64,000 nt of DNA from Rhodococcoides kyotonense. GTDB taxonomy: Bacteria > Actinomycetota > Actinomycetes > Mycobacteriales > Mycobacteriaceae. The position numbers were made by a program, and so were the translations under genes. Under the pieces are notes generated by a model that made no database searches, had not been told where the DNA came from, and saw only the letters and a list, made by a program, of their open reading frames with translations. The stretch covers positions 1 to 64,000 of the forward strand of contig NZ_LVHI01000011.1 in NCBI RefSeq assembly GCF_001645385.1, written 5' to 3'. Below, in pieces: positions 42,833 to 51,480 of the stretch (its first letter is position 1; every line of letters begins with the position of its first letter).

Positions 42833-43003
42833 ATGGAGCACACAGCAGTGAATCACAGGATGTCCGACGCCGAACTCCGCAAGGCAATCGGCACACTTCA
42901 GAGCCGTGCCGACGACGCCCGTAAGCGCGGCGCCGACCAGGATGCGGACAGCATCGAACGGACTGTCGCCGAGTATCGAGAAGAGATGAGCAGGCGGCTC
43001 TAG
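42833..43003 (+). CDS. Small helical hypothetical protein
   Basis: A 56-aa charged protein, EHTAVNHRMSDAELRKAIG then TLQSRADDARKRGADQDADS, strongly predicted helical with a heptad-like pattern. It has no cysteines, signal or membrane segment. The stop overlaps the 3' end of the converging ferredoxin-reductase gene by 4 bp, an unusual tail-to-tail overlap. The family is not recognised; it may be an RNA- or protein-binding coiled coil. Confidence 0.6.
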   Translation: MEHTAVNHRMSDAELRKAIGTLQSRADDARKRGADQDADSIERTVAEYREEMSRRL

Positions 43004-43713
43004 CGTGCGATTCCGACCGGGCCGAAACGCTCGGTCTTGACCCTGAACGGCATATGTCCCTGCGTGACGAGGACGTCGGCGACCATCTCGACGAACCCTG
43101 TCGGGCCGCAGACGAAACACCGCGGGGCGATGTCCGGTGACCAGCCGCCCGATGCGATCGCGTCGGGAGTGAGCCGTCCCGGATGGCCGTTCGGATCCTC
43201 ACGCGTGTAGCGGACGGCTACCTCCACTCCCGCCTGCATCGATGCGAGTTCCGACGCGTACATCACCTCCGCGGGTGAGCGAACCGAGTAGATCAGTCGG
43301 AACGGTGCGGTGGAACCGCTCCGGCGACGCGCTCTGATCATCGCCATCAACGGCACGATGCCGGACCCGCCTGCGATCAACAGCACCGGTGCGTCGTCGG
43401 CCTCGTCCCAGACGAACCAGCCTCCGATCGGCCCCTTCAGTTCGACCTGTGCGCCGACCTCCAGCACGTCGGCGAGGTACGGCGAGACCTCGCCGTCGTC
43501 GACGGTCTGAACGGTGAGCACGACGGTACTGCCGTCGGCGGGTGTTGCCATCGAGTAGCTGCGCTGCGCGCTGTAGCCGTCCTCGGCGGTGAGGCGGACA
43601 TCCACGTGCTGGCCGGGCCGATGGCCGGGCCACCCGTCGACATCGAACGTCAGTGTTGTCGAGGTGGGCGTTTCGGTCGTTCTGTCGGTCAGGGTAGCGA
43701 CGAGCCAGTTCAC
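43000..43713 (-). CDS. FAD/NAD(P)-binding oxidoreductase (ferredoxin-reductase type)
   Basis: A 237-aa FNR-family protein: the FAD-binding RSYSMATP, the phosphate site VELKGPIGGWFVW, the NAD-binding GGSGIVPLMAMIRAR and the C-terminal CFVCGPTGFVEMVAD. There is no attached 2Fe-2S domain. It probably passes electrons between NAD(P)H and the molybdenum enzyme encoded 4 bp upstream. The two form an operon. Confidence 0.87.
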   Translation of the reverse strand: MNWLVATLTDRTTETPTSTTLTFDVDGWPGHRPGQHVDVRLTAEDGYSAQRSYSMATPADGSTVVLTVQTVDDGEVSPYLADVLEVGAQVELKGPIGGWFVWDEADDAPVLLIAGGSGIVPLMAMIRARRRSGSTAPFRLIYSVRSPAEVMYASELASMQAGVEVAVRYTREDPNGHPGRLTPDAIASGGWSPDIAPRCFVCGPTGFVEMVADVLVTQGHMPFRVKTERFGPVGIAR

Positions 43714-43717
43714 GCGT

Positions 43718-44317
43718 TCAGTCTCCCTGATACCGCTGCTCCTGCCACGGATCGCCGTAGTCGTGATAGCCGTTGCGTTCCCAGAACCCGGGCTCGTCGC
43801 GCACCATCAGCGTCAGCGTGCTCACCCACTTGGCGGACTTCCAGAAGTACAGGTGTGGCACGAGAAGTCGTGCAGGACCGCCATGTTCGGGCCGCAGCGG
43901 CGCGCCGTCGTACTCGAACGCGAGCCATGCTCTGCCACCGCGTAATTCGGTCAACGGGAGGTTGGTGGTGTAACCGTCGTAGCTGCTTGCCATGACATGC
44001 GTTGCTGCAGTGTCGATTCCATCAAACAACGTATCGAGCGACACACCGCGCCAACGAGTGTCGAGCTTGGACCACGTCGTCACACAATGGATGTCCACCA
44101 CCGGCTTCTCGTTCGGCAGCGCGCGCATCTGCTGCCAGTTCCACCGATGCGTCTCGCCACGCTCGGTGACGATCGCGAATTCCCAACGGTCCGTCGTGAC
44201 CCGCGGCGTCGGACCGACCGACAACACAGGGAAATCCGTCGTCAGATGCTGACCGGGTGGGGTACGGCCGTCGTTGCCGCGGCGCTTGCCGTGGAACCCC
44301 TTCGAGACGATTGCCAT
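43718..44317 (-). CDS. Sulfite-oxidase-family molybdopterin oxidoreductase
   Basis: A 199-aa protein with the SUOX fold: the molybdopterin site VDIHCVTTWSKLDTRWRGV contains the molybdenum-ligand cysteine, and GRAWLAFEYDGAPLRPEHGGPARLLVPHLYFWKSAKWV matches the MsrP/YedY-like catalytic domain. It lacks a Tat signal, so it is cytoplasmic. The start MAIVSKGF at 44317 is preceded by GGAGG. It probably uses the adjacent flavin reductase. The substrate, such as sulfite or an oxidised methionine-like compound, is unknown. Confidence 0.88.
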   Translation of the reverse strand: MAIVSKGFHGKRRGNDGRTPPGQHLTTDFPVLSVGPTPRVTTDRWEFAIVTERGETHRWNWQQMRALPNEKPVVDIHCVTTWSKLDTRWRGVSLDTLFDGIDTAATHVMASSYDGYTTNLPLTELRGGRAWLAFEYDGAPLRPEHGGPARLLVPHLYFWKSAKWVSTLTLMVRDEPGFWERNGYHDYGDPWQEQRYQGD

Positions 44318-44398
44318 GAAACCTCCGGTGGTGCCGCGTGACTGCCGCGTATCGTGCAGTAGGGAATCGATCTTCGAATGTGGGGGGACCAGCACCCG

Positions 44399-45229
44399 AT
44401 GACCATCACGAATCTACGCGGAAAGAAGACGTTCATCACCGGGGCGGGCAGTGGGATCGGCCGTGCCACCGCGCTTGCCGCCGCGAACGAGGGCGCCGAG
44501 CTGTATCTGACCGATATCAACGAGGCGTCGCTGAAGGACACGGTCGCGGCCGTCGGCAACGCCGCAGCGATGTCGCAGGCGTTCGACGTCTCCGACTACG
44601 ACGCCGTCACCGCGTTCGCGACCGAGGTGCACGACGCGGCAGGCAGCCTCGATGTCGTCATGAACATCGCGGGAGTGTCGGCGTGGGGGACTGTCGAAAA
44701 TCTCGAGCATCGGCAGTGGAAGTCCATGGTCGACGTCAACCTCATGGGCCCGATCCACGTGATGGAGAACTTCCTGCCACCGATGATCCACGCCGGACGC
44801 GGTGGGCATCTGGTCAACGTGTCGTCGGCGGCCGGACTCATTCCGTTGCCGTGGCACGCGGCCTACAGTGCGAGCAAATACGGTCTGCGCGGTGCGTCGG
44901 AAGTGTTGCGGTACGACATGAAGCGGCACGGCATCGGCGTCAGCCTCGTCGTGCCGGGTGGAGTGAAGACCGGGCTCGTCGACACCGTCGAGATCGCGGG
45001 CGTGGACCGCGACGATCCGCGGGTGAAGAAGTTGCAGCACCGCTTCGAAAAGCGTGCTGTCACACCGGACAAGGTGGCCGAGGCCATTCTGAAGGGCATC
45101 TACAAGAACCGTTATCTCGTGTACTCGTCGAACGACATCAGGTTCGGGTACTGGTGGGCTCGGAAGTTCGCGCCGCCGTACGAGTTCGTGCTGCAGAAGG
45201 CGAACGATCAGTTCAGCAAACTGCTATAG
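44399..45229 (+). CDS. SDR-family short-chain dehydrogenase
   Basis: A 276-aa classical SDR. The NAD(P) site is TGAGSGIGRATALAAAN (Gly residues 15, 19, 21), with the NIAG-type motif VVMNIAGVSAWG and catalytic YSASKYGLRGAS preceded by the serine in LVNVSSAAGL. The long C-terminal extension is typical of membrane-associated actinobacterial SDRs. The start at 44399 follows a G-rich ribosome site at 44382-44388. It ends 6 bp inside the converging soxR gene. The substrate is unknown. Confidence 0.88.
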   Translation: MTITNLRGKKTFITGAGSGIGRATALAAANEGAELYLTDINEASLKDTVAAVGNAAAMSQAFDVSDYDAVTAFATEVHDAAGSLDVVMNIAGVSAWGTVENLEHRQWKSMVDVNLMGPIHVMENFLPPMIHAGRGGHLVNVSSAAGLIPLPWHAAYSASKYGLRGASEVLRYDMKRHGIGVSLVVPGGVKTGLVDTVEIAGVDRDDPRVKKLQHRFEKRAVTPDKVAEAILKGIYKNRYLVYSSNDIRFGYWWARKFAPPYEFVLQKANDQFSKLL

Positions 45230-45682
45230 ATCCACATCGAGTCGACGTGCGCCCGGTCCGGATTGCGCCAACTCGTCCTGCGGATTCGCGAGAGTGCAGC
45301 TGGTCAGCGAGAGGCAGCCACAGCCGATGCAGCCGGTCAGGTCGTCGCGCAGCCGAATCAGTTGCGCGATGCGATGTTCGAGGTCGTCGTGCCAGCGGCC
45401 CGACAGCCGGGCCCAATCTCGCTTCGTCGGCGTGCGCTCCTCCGGAAGCTCGGCGAGGGCGTCGCGAATCTCGGCCAACGGAATGCCGACCTTCTGCGAG
45501 ATGCGGATGAACGCGACACGCCGGAGCGTCTCGCGCGGGTAGCGACGCTGGTTGCCCGACGTCCGTCTGCTGCTGATCAACCCTTGCTTCTCGTAGAAAT
45601 GCAGCGCCGACACGGCAACTCCGCTGCGATCGGAAAGCTGTCCCGGGGTGAGTTCGCGGACGTTCCATTCGGGCATCGGCAT
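45224..45682 (-). CDS. soxR: Redox-sensitive MerR-family activator SoxR
   Basis: A 152-aa MerR-type regulator with N-terminal winged helix (LTPGQLSDRSGVAVSALHFYEKQG), a dimerisation helix and the [2Fe-2S] cluster ligands Cys118, Cys121, Cys123 and Cys129 in CIGCGCLSLTSC. Oxidation of the cluster by redox-cycling compounds activates transcription. In actinobacteria SoxR controls a few local genes rather than soxS. It is divergent from arcA with a 43-bp gap, and its 3' end overlaps the SDR gene; either neighbour could be a target. Confidence 0.94.
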   Translation of the reverse strand: MPMPEWNVRELTPGQLSDRSGVAVSALHFYEKQGLISSRRTSGNQRRYPRETLRRVAFIRISQKVGIPLAEIRDALAELPEERTPTKRDWARLSGRWHDDLEHRIAQLIRLRDDLTGCIGCGCLSLTSCTLANPQDELAQSGPGARRLDVDL

Positions 45683-45725
45683 GGTGACGAGAGTACGCAG
45701 CGCGCCGAAGGCGCATCATTGAACG

Positions 45726-46976
45726 ATGACTGATCGACTGGGCGCCGATTCCGAGGTCGGCACGCTGCGCACCGTCATGTTGCATCGACCGGGCGACGAG
45801 TTGCGCCGCCTCACCCCGCGCAACAACGACCAACTGCTGTTCGACGGTGTGCCGTGGGTCGACCGGGCGCAGGAGGAGCACGACGCGTTCGCGGAACTGC
45901 TGCGGGGCCGAGGCGTCGAGGTGCTGTTGTTGTCGGATCTGCTCACCGAGACGTTGACGGCGAGCGGTGCCGCGCGCATGCAGGGAATCTCTGCCGCGGT
46001 CGACGAGCGCAAACTGGGCCGGGCTCTTGCACAGGACCTCAGCGTTCACCTTCGCGGCGTCCCTGCACCCGAGCTGGCCAAGGTCCTGATGGCCGGCATG
46101 ACGTTCGACGAACTGCTTGCCGCCGAGACCGGAGTGCCCGAGGTGGGCGGATCCTCGTTGGTGCGACGTATGCATCACGGCGCCGACTTCGTCATCGATC
46201 CGCTGCCGAATCTGTTGTTCACGCGGGACTCGTCGTTCTGGATCCGCAACCGGGTGGCCATCACGTCGCTCGCGCTGCCCGCTCGGTTGCGGGAGACGTC
46301 GCTGACGGATCTGATCTACGCGTTCCACCCGCGTTTTCTCGGGGTGCGTCAGGCGTACGAGTCGCGCACCGCGCCGGTCGAGGGCGGCGACGTGCTGCTG
46401 CTGGCGCCGGGTGTGGTGGCCGTCGGCGTCGGCGAGCGGACGACGCCTGCGGGCGCGGAAGCGTTGGCGCGCAGCCTCTTCGAGGACGATCTGGCGCACA
46501 CGGTGCTGGTGGTGCCCATCGCGCAGGAGCGTGCGTCCATGCATCTGGACACCGTGTGCACGATGGTCGACACCGACGCCGTCGTCATGTACCCGGCTAT
46601 CCGAGACACGTTGTCCGCGTTCACGATTCGAAAGGAAGGCCATGGCGTCCGCATCCGCGGCGCCGACCCGTTCCTCGCCGCCGCCGCCGACGCGATGGGC
46701 ATCGAGAAGCTCCGCGTCATCGACACCGGACTAGACCACGTCACCGCCGAACGCGAGCAGTGGGACGACGGGAACAACACCCTCGCGCTCGCGCCGGGCG
46801 TCGTCGTCGCCTACGAGCGGAACGTGGAGACGAATGCCCGGCTGGCCGCGTCGGGAATCGAGGTGTTGACGATCAGCGGGTCGGAACTCGGGTCCGGTCG
46901 AGGTGGGCCGCGCTGTATGTCGTGCCCGATTGCGCGGGACAGTGCGGCTTCGCCGCCCGTGAGTGCGAATGTGTAG
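45726..46976 (+). CDS. arcA: Arginine deiminase ArcA
   Basis: A 416-aa enzyme hydrolysing arginine to citrulline and ammonia. Guanidino-binding and catalytic landmarks: [13 protein letters not shown], the HLD of [15 protein letters not shown], and catalytic Cys397 in [10 protein letters not shown]. It corresponds to Rv1001. The family normally ends soon after the CMSCP motif; here the final residues VSANV and the TAG stop are encoded entirely within palindromic element B. It is divergent from soxR. No arcBC or transporter follows. Confidence 0.95.
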   Translation: MTDRLGADSEVGTLRTVMLHRPGDELRRLTPRNNDQLLFDGVPWVDRAQEEHDAFAELLRGRGVEVLLLSDLLTETLTASGAARMQGISAAVDERKLGRALAQDLSVHLRGVPAPELAKVLMAGMTFDELLAAETGVPEVGGSSLVRRMHHGADFVIDPLPNLLFTRDSSFWIRNRVAITSLALPARLRETSLTDLIYAFHPRFLGVRQAYESRTAPVEGGDVLLLAPGVVAVGVGERTTPAGAEALARSLFEDDLAHTVLVVPIAQERASMHLDTVCTMVDTDAVVMYPAIRDTLSAFTIRKEGHGVRIRGADPFLAAAADAMGIEKLRVIDTGLDHVTAEREQWDDGNNTLALAPGVVVAYERNVETNARLAASGIEVLTISGSELGSGRGGPRCMSCPIARDSAASPPVSANV

Positions 46977-46998
46977 CCCGCTATACATTCGCACTCAC
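46959..46998. repeat. Palindromic element B, containing both arcA and arsC stop codons
   Basis: Two 19-nt arms, 46959-46977 and 46980-46998, flank a CC centre and differ at one position (a G-U wobble in plus-strand RNA). The left arm codes for the last five residues and stop of arcA; the right arm carries the TGA of arsC (46995-46997). It is the most regular member of the four-copy family. Confidence 0.92.
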
Positions 46999-47342
46999 AA
47001 GACGTCCTGCACCCTGTCCGCAGGCCGCGCGAGCACGGTCCCCTTGTCGGTCTTCACGATCGGACGCTCGATGAGGATGGGGTGATCGACCATGGCGGCA
47101 ATCAGTTCGTCGTCCGACGCGTCGGCGAGACCCAGTTCTTTGTAGACGGCTTCCTTCGTGCGGATGGCCTGCGACGGCGTCAGGCCCGCGTCGTCGAGCA
47201 GCTTGCGTAGCCCGTCCTTCGTCGGCGGAGTCTCGAGGTACTTGACGACGGTCGGCTCGATACCTGCCTCCTGGATGGCCTTCAAAACCGTGCGGGACGT
47301 GTTGCAGCGAGGGTTGTGGTAAATGATCGCGCTGGTGGTCAT
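46995..47342 (-). CDS. arsC: ArsC-family arsenate reductase (glutaredoxin-type)
   Basis: A 115-aa ArsC/Spx-fold protein. The active-site cysteine lies in YHNPRCNTSRTVLKAIQEAG; downstream are KYLETPPTKDGLRKLL and LIERPIVKTDKGTVLARP. The form resembles glutaredoxin-coupled ArsC and YffB. No ars operon adjoins it, so the physiological substrate might not be arsenate. The start is MTTSAIIYH at 47342. Its stop lies within palindromic element B. Confidence 0.87.
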   Translation of the reverse strand: MTTSAIIYHNPRCNTSRTVLKAIQEAGIEPTVVKYLETPPTKDGLRKLLDDAGLTPSQAIRTKEAVYKELGLADASDDELIAAMVDHPILIERPIVKTDKGTVLARPADRVQDVL

Positions 47343-47396
47343 GACAGTGGATCTTGCCACTGTTTGTCCACGGGGCCCGGCGGGTAGGCGTCGGGA

Positions 47397-48062
47397 ATGA
47401 CTGATCGACGAGTAGTGATTGCCGGAGGACACGGAAAAATCGCTCAGCAGTTGACCGAAGTGCTGACTGCGCAGGGCGATCGGGCGGTGGCGTTGATCCG
47501 AAATCCCGACCACAGCAACGCCGTCGCGGCCTTGGGCGCGTTGCCCGAGGTCATCGATCTCGAACAGGCATCAGTCGACGATGTCGCCGCACTGTTGCAC
47601 GACGCCGACGCGGCCGTCTTCGCCGCGGGCGCGGGAGCGTCGGGAGGCGTCGAACGCAAGGACACCGTCGACCGGGCGGGCTCGGTGTTGCTGGCCGATG
47701 CGGCCGAGAAGGCAGGCGTGAAGCGGTTCGTCCAGGTCAGCTCGTTCGGTGCGGGCGAACCCGTCGCCGACGACGCCGAGGACACGTGGAAGGCCTACAT
47801 TGCGGCCAAAACCGTGGCCGAAGAGGACTTGAAAGCGCGAACGAAGCTGGACTGGACCATCGTCCGACCGGGCGGATTGACCGACGACGACCCGACGGGG
47901 CACGTCACGCTGTCGAAACCACCGCTGGAGCGCGGAACCGTGCCGCGTGCCGACGTCGCGCACGTCATCGCCCTGATGCTCGAAACGCCGTCGACGATCG
48001 GGAAGACCGTGATGTTGACGTCGGGGGACACCCCGGTCGAGGACGCAGTCAAGGGCGTGTAG
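47397..48062 (+). CDS. NAD(P)-binding atypical SDR (NmrA/YwnB-like)
   Basis: A 221-aa Rossmann-fold protein: VVIAGGHGKIAQQLTEVL at the N-terminus is an atypical-SDR nucleotide site, and DWTIVRPGGLTDDDPTG near 160 is the family's PGG segment. It lacks the classical YxxxK pair in canonical position, as is usual for NmrA-like sensors. It probably binds NADP and acts as a reductase or redox sensor. It lies 18 bp upstream of a GntR gene and may be co-transcribed. Confidence 0.84.
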   Translation: MTDRRVVIAGGHGKIAQQLTEVLTAQGDRAVALIRNPDHSNAVAALGALPEVIDLEQASVDDVAALLHDADAAVFAAGAGASGGVERKDTVDRAGSVLLADAAEKAGVKRFVQVSSFGAGEPVADDAEDTWKAYIAAKTVAEEDLKARTKLDWTIVRPGGLTDDDPTGHVTLSKPPLERGTVPRADVAHVIALMLETPSTIGKTVMLTSGDTPVEDAVKGV

Positions 48063-48080
48063 CCGGCGTAGGTTCTCCGT

Positions 48081-48440
48081 ATGCACGTGCGTATCGACCC
48101 GGCGTCGAAGACCCCGCTGTACGAACAACTTCGCGCCGGGATCCTCGACCAGGTGCGTAGCGGAGAACTGATCGCGGAGACCAAGATTCCGACGGTGCGC
48201 GGTCTCGCCGAGGAATTGCAGATCGCGCCGCACACCGTTGCGAAGGCGTACAAGGAACTCGAAGCCCAGGGCGTCATCGAAGCACGCGGTCGGCTCGGAA
48301 CCTTCATCGCGTCGGGTGGTGACCCCACCGAGGACAACGCCGCACGCGCAGCCGTCGCGTACGTGGCGGAGTTGCGCGCGTTGGGAATGGACGACGATCG
48401 CATCAGAGAACTCGTCGACACAGCACTCCGTCGAGGTTGA
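48081..48440 (+). CDS. GntR-family regulator, YtrA type
   Basis: A 119-aa regulator. The winged helix occupies most of it: PLYEQLRAGILDQVRSGEL, PTVRGLAEELQIAPHTVAKAYKELEAQGVIEARGRLGTFIA, followed by only a short helical tail. That size defines the YtrA subfamily, which usually represses a linked ABC transporter. No ABC transporter is present here, so targets are probably the neighbouring oxidoreductase or doxX. Confidence 0.9.
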   Translation: MHVRIDPASKTPLYEQLRAGILDQVRSGELIAETKIPTVRGLAEELQIAPHTVAKAYKELEAQGVIEARGRLGTFIASGGDPTEDNAARAAVAYVAELRALGMDDDRIRELVDTALRRG

Positions 48441-48500
48441 CGCTTCAACAACGATGTGCCAGGGTGGTCGGGTCCCGTTGCCGTGCCCGAAGGAATTCTC

Positions 48501-48932
48501 ATGAACTCGACCATCTTCCGCGACTTCGCCACCCTGGTTGCCCGGATCGGCCTGGGCATCGTCTTCATCGCCCACGGTTGGCAGAAGCTCAACACCAACG
48601 GTCTCGACGCCACCAAAGCCGGATTCGAAGGAATGGGCGTACCGCTACCTGCCGTGTCCGCCTACTTCGCGACGTTCGTCGAGCTGGTCGGCGGCATCGC
48701 GCTTCTGCTCGGCATCTTCACCCCGATCGTCGGCATCCTGCTGTTCCTCGACATGGTCGGTGCGTTCGCGTTCGTGCACTACGACCTCGGAGTCTTCGTG
48801 TCCGAGGGTGGCTACGAACTCGTCGTCGCGCTGGGCGTCGGCTCGCTGTTGCTCGCGGCTGTCGGTGCCGGACGCTTCAGCCTCGACGGTGTCTTCGGCG
48901 GTAAGACGAGCTTCTCGAAAGCTCGCGCATAA
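48501..48932 (+). CDS. DoxX-family membrane protein
   Basis: A 143-aa protein with four membrane segments: LVARIGLGIVFIAHGWQKL, YFATFVELVGGIALLLGIF, GILLFLDMVGAFAFVHY and VVALGVGSLLLAAVGAG. The DoxX/DUF417-like fold includes thiosulfate-quinone oxidoreductase subunits and the mycobacterial MRC complex member DoxX, which works with SodA and SseA against oxidative stress. The start at 48501 follows a GAAGGA site. No partner gene is adjacent. Confidence 0.88.
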   Translation: MNSTIFRDFATLVARIGLGIVFIAHGWQKLNTNGLDATKAGFEGMGVPLPAVSAYFATFVELVGGIALLLGIFTPIVGILLFLDMVGAFAFVHYDLGVFVSEGGYELVVALGVGSLLLAAVGAGRFSLDGVFGGKTSFSKARA

Positions 48933-48958
48933 CGCTTGCGGCACAGGCGCTTTGCACC

Positions 48959-49000
48959 CGTGCGCGCGAATGTACAGCCCGCTCTACATTCGCGCGCACG
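48959..49000. repeat. Palindromic element C
   Basis: Two 20-nt arms, 48959-48978 and 48981-49000, flank a CC centre. They differ only by a C-C mismatch next to the centre. It lies between the convergent 3' ends of doxX and pmt (stop of pmt 8 bp away). Confidence 0.9.
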
Positions 49001-49007
49001 TGGCGCG

Positions 49008-50543
49008 CTAGCGCCAACTGGGCAGCCACAACTGCCGCTGCCACATCTCGGGCGTGATGGGCATGGCCGTCAGGATGGGCCACAACCAGATGAAGTTCGC
49101 GATGACGAGGCCGACGTAGAGGCACACCAACAGCAGTCCGGTGCCTCTCCGTTCGGCCGAGGCACGCGCCGATCCGATGATCTGCCCGAGTATCAGCGCG
49201 AAGCCCATCACCATGAACGGCGCGAGGGCGACGGCGTAGAAGTAATACATCTGACGATCGAGCGTCAGGAACCACGGCAGAAAACCCGCGGCGTAACCGG
49301 TGAGCACGACGGCGAAGCGCCAGTCGCGTCGCACGAACACCATCCACATGCACCAGAGCAGCATCGGGACGGCGAGCCACCACATGGCCGGGGTACCGAT
49401 CAACATGATGGCTTTGACGCACGACCCCGCCGAGCAGCCCTGGACGGTGTCGCCGTCGGCGAAGTAGTACAGCATGGGCCGCAGACCCATCGGCCACGTC
49501 CACGGCTTCGATTCCCACGGGTGGTGATTGCCGGCCGAGTTCGTCAGACCGGAGTGGAAGTCCAGCACGTTGCCGCTGTAGTACCACAGTGACCGCAGCG
49601 CGCCCGGCACGAACGAGAAAGGCCCGTCCGTCCCGATCTGATTTCCGACGGCGTGACGATCGACGCCGTTCTCGCTCGCGAACCACCCTGCGTACGTGCA
49701 CAAATAGACGAATACGGGGATCACGACGAGTGCGTAGAGGCCCGGACCGATGTCGCGCACGGCAGTGCCGAGCCAGGGGCGTCGAACACCGTTCGCGCGT
49801 CGGGCCGCGAGATCGAAAGCGACACACAGCAGTCCGAAGAAGGCAATGAAGTACACGCCGGACCACTTGGTGCCACATGCGAGTCCGAGCAGTATGCCCG
49901 CGCCGAACCTCCACCACCGCACGCCGAGTCGGGGGCCGAATTCGCTTGCGTCGATGCGTCCTTCGAGCCGGGCCTTGGCCATGCGCGCGCGTACGTCGTC
50001 GCGGTCCACGACGAGACATCCCATCGCCGCGGTGACGAAGAACGCCAGGAAGATGTCGAGCATCCCGATGCGCGACGACACGAACGTGACTCCGTCGACG
50101 ATCAACAGGATTCCGGCGATCGCACCTACAAGAGTCGACCGTGCCAAGCGTCGCACCGTGCGAATCACGATCAGCACCAACAACGTTCCGAGCAGCGCGG
50201 CCGAGAAGCGCCACCCCCAGCCGTTGTAGCCGAAGATCGCCTCGCCGACCGCGATCAACTGTTTGCCGACGGGCGGGTGCACGACGAGCCCGTACGCCGG
50301 GTTGTCCTCGATTCCGCCGCCGGTGAGGACCTGCCATCCTTGCGGCGCGTAGTGCTTCTCGTCGAACACCGGAGTGCCGGCATCGGTCGGGTAGCGCAGC
50401 ATCGCGAACCGTGTGACGGCGGCGATGGCCGTGATGACCAGTGTGACCATCCAACCCCGCATGCGGTCGACGTCGCGGTAGAGATCGGCAGCCCGAGACG
50501 TCGGACCGGGACTGACGACGTACCGCTCGGTCAACAAGGTCAC
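49008..50543 (-). CDS. pmt: Protein O-mannosyltransferase Pmt
   Basis: A 511-aa GT39 membrane enzyme, homologue of Rv1002c, which transfers mannose from polyprenyl phosphate to Ser/Thr of exported proteins. The first loop carries the catalytic Asp-Glu in GTPVFDEKHYAPQGWQ. Around eleven membrane segments follow, with the HHPWESKPWTWPMGLRPM loop typical of PMTs. The GTG start at 50543 is preferred; a longer frame to 50639 would overlap the divergent rsmI. O-mannosylated lipoproteins are common in mycolate bacteria. Confidence 0.93.
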   Translation of the reverse strand: MTLLTERYVVSPGPTSRAADLYRDVDRMRGWMVTLVITAIAAVTRFAMLRYPTDAGTPVFDEKHYAPQGWQVLTGGGIEDNPAYGLVVHPPVGKQLIAVGEAIFGYNGWGWRFSAALLGTLLVLIVIRTVRRLARSTLVGAIAGILLIVDGVTFVSSRIGMLDIFLAFFVTAAMGCLVVDRDDVRARMAKARLEGRIDASEFGPRLGVRWWRFGAGILLGLACGTKWSGVYFIAFFGLLCVAFDLAARRANGVRRPWLGTAVRDIGPGLYALVVIPVFVYLCTYAGWFASENGVDRHAVGNQIGTDGPFSFVPGALRSLWYYSGNVLDFHSGLTNSAGNHHPWESKPWTWPMGLRPMLYYFADGDTVQGCSAGSCVKAIMLIGTPAMWWLAVPMLLWCMWMVFVRRDWRFAVVLTGYAAGFLPWFLTLDRQMYYFYAVALAPFMVMGFALILGQIIGSARASAERRGTGLLLVCLYVGLVIANFIWLWPILTAMPITPEMWQRQLWLPSWR

Positions 50544-50587
50544 ATGCCGATGGTAGGCGGCGGGCCGCGATACGGGACGATGGAGGC

Positions 50588-51424
50588 ATGCTGATCCTTG
50601 CCGCAACCCCCATGGGCGACGTCGGCGACGCGTCGCCACGACTGCGCGACGCGCTCGCGACGGCCGAGGTCGTCGCGGCCGAGGACACGCGTCGCACCAA
50701 GCAGTTGGCGTCGGCGCTCGGGGTGACGATCACCGGCAAGGTGGTCAGCTTCTACGACCAGGTCGAGTCCAACCGTCTGCCGATGCTCGTCGACGCCGTC
50801 CGCGAAGGGAAGAAAGTCCTTCTCGTCACCGATGCGGGCATGCCGTCGGTCAGCGATCCCGGCTATCGACTCGTCGCCGCGTGCGTCGAGAACGACCTGC
50901 CGGTCACGTGCCTCCCTGGCCCCTCCGCGGTGACGACGGCACTTGCGCTCTCCGGTCTGCCCGTCGAACGCTTCTGTTTCGACGGCTTCCCACCGCGCAA
51001 GCAGGGACAGCGTCGTGCGTTCTTCGAGACCCTGAAGACCGAACCGCGGGCGTGCGTGTTCTTCGAGGCGCCGCATCGTCTGGATGCGTGCCTGGCCGAC
51101 GCGGTCGCCGTGCTCGGCTCCGAACGACGCGCCGCGGTCTGCCGAGAGCTCACCAAGACCTACGAAGAGGTCAAGCGTGGAACCCTCGGCGAACTCGCGA
51201 CGTGGGCCGCCGACGGGGTCCGCGGCGAGATCACCGTGGTTCTCGCCGGCGCACAACGCGTCGTCGAGAACCCCGAGGACCTGATCGACGACGTCGAAGA
51301 GCTGGTCGCGTCGGGCATGCGGCTCAAGGACGCGTGCGCCCAGCTGGCGGTGAACGGCGTCGGCAAGCGGGAACTGTACGAGGCAGTCCTCGCATCGCGG
51401 GCGGGAGTGGAGCCTGCGGAATGA
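50588..51424 (+). CDS. rsmI: 16S rRNA (cytidine-1402-2'-O)-methyltransferase RsmI
   Basis: A 278-aa SAM-dependent methyltransferase acting on C1402 in the decoding centre. Signature: LILAATPMGDVGDASPRL, the AAEDTRRTKQLASALGV block and SDPGYRLVAACVENDLPVTCLPGPSAVTTALALSGLP. The last residues AGVEPAE and the TGA are encoded by the first 24 nt of the tandem repeat at 51401-51480, so the repeat has become part of the gene. It is divergent from pmt (44-bp gap). Confidence 0.94.
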   Translation: MLILAATPMGDVGDASPRLRDALATAEVVAAEDTRRTKQLASALGVTITGKVVSFYDQVESNRLPMLVDAVREGKKVLLVTDAGMPSVSDPGYRLVAACVENDLPVTCLPGPSAVTTALALSGLPVERFCFDGFPPRKQGQRRAFFETLKTEPRACVFFEAPHRLDACLADAVAVLGSERRAAVCRELTKTYEEVKRGTLGELATWAADGVRGEITVVLAGAQRVVENPEDLIDDVEELVASGMRLKDACAQLAVNGVGKRELYEAVLASRAGVEPAE

Positions 51425-51480
51425 CCAGATCTACACCAGGGCGGGAGTGGAGCCTGCGGAATGACCAGGACCTACGTCTA
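51401..51480. repeat. 40-bp tandem repeat at the rsmI 3' end, same family as 2555-2645
   Basis: Two units begin at 51401 and 51441, each opening GCGGGAGTGGAGCCTGCGGA followed by ATGACCAG. The 17-nt core GCGGGAGTGGAGCCTGC is identical to that at 2569 and 2604. The first unit supplies the rsmI stop codon; the second reaches the 3' end of the SRPBCC gene on the other strand. Confidence 0.88.
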
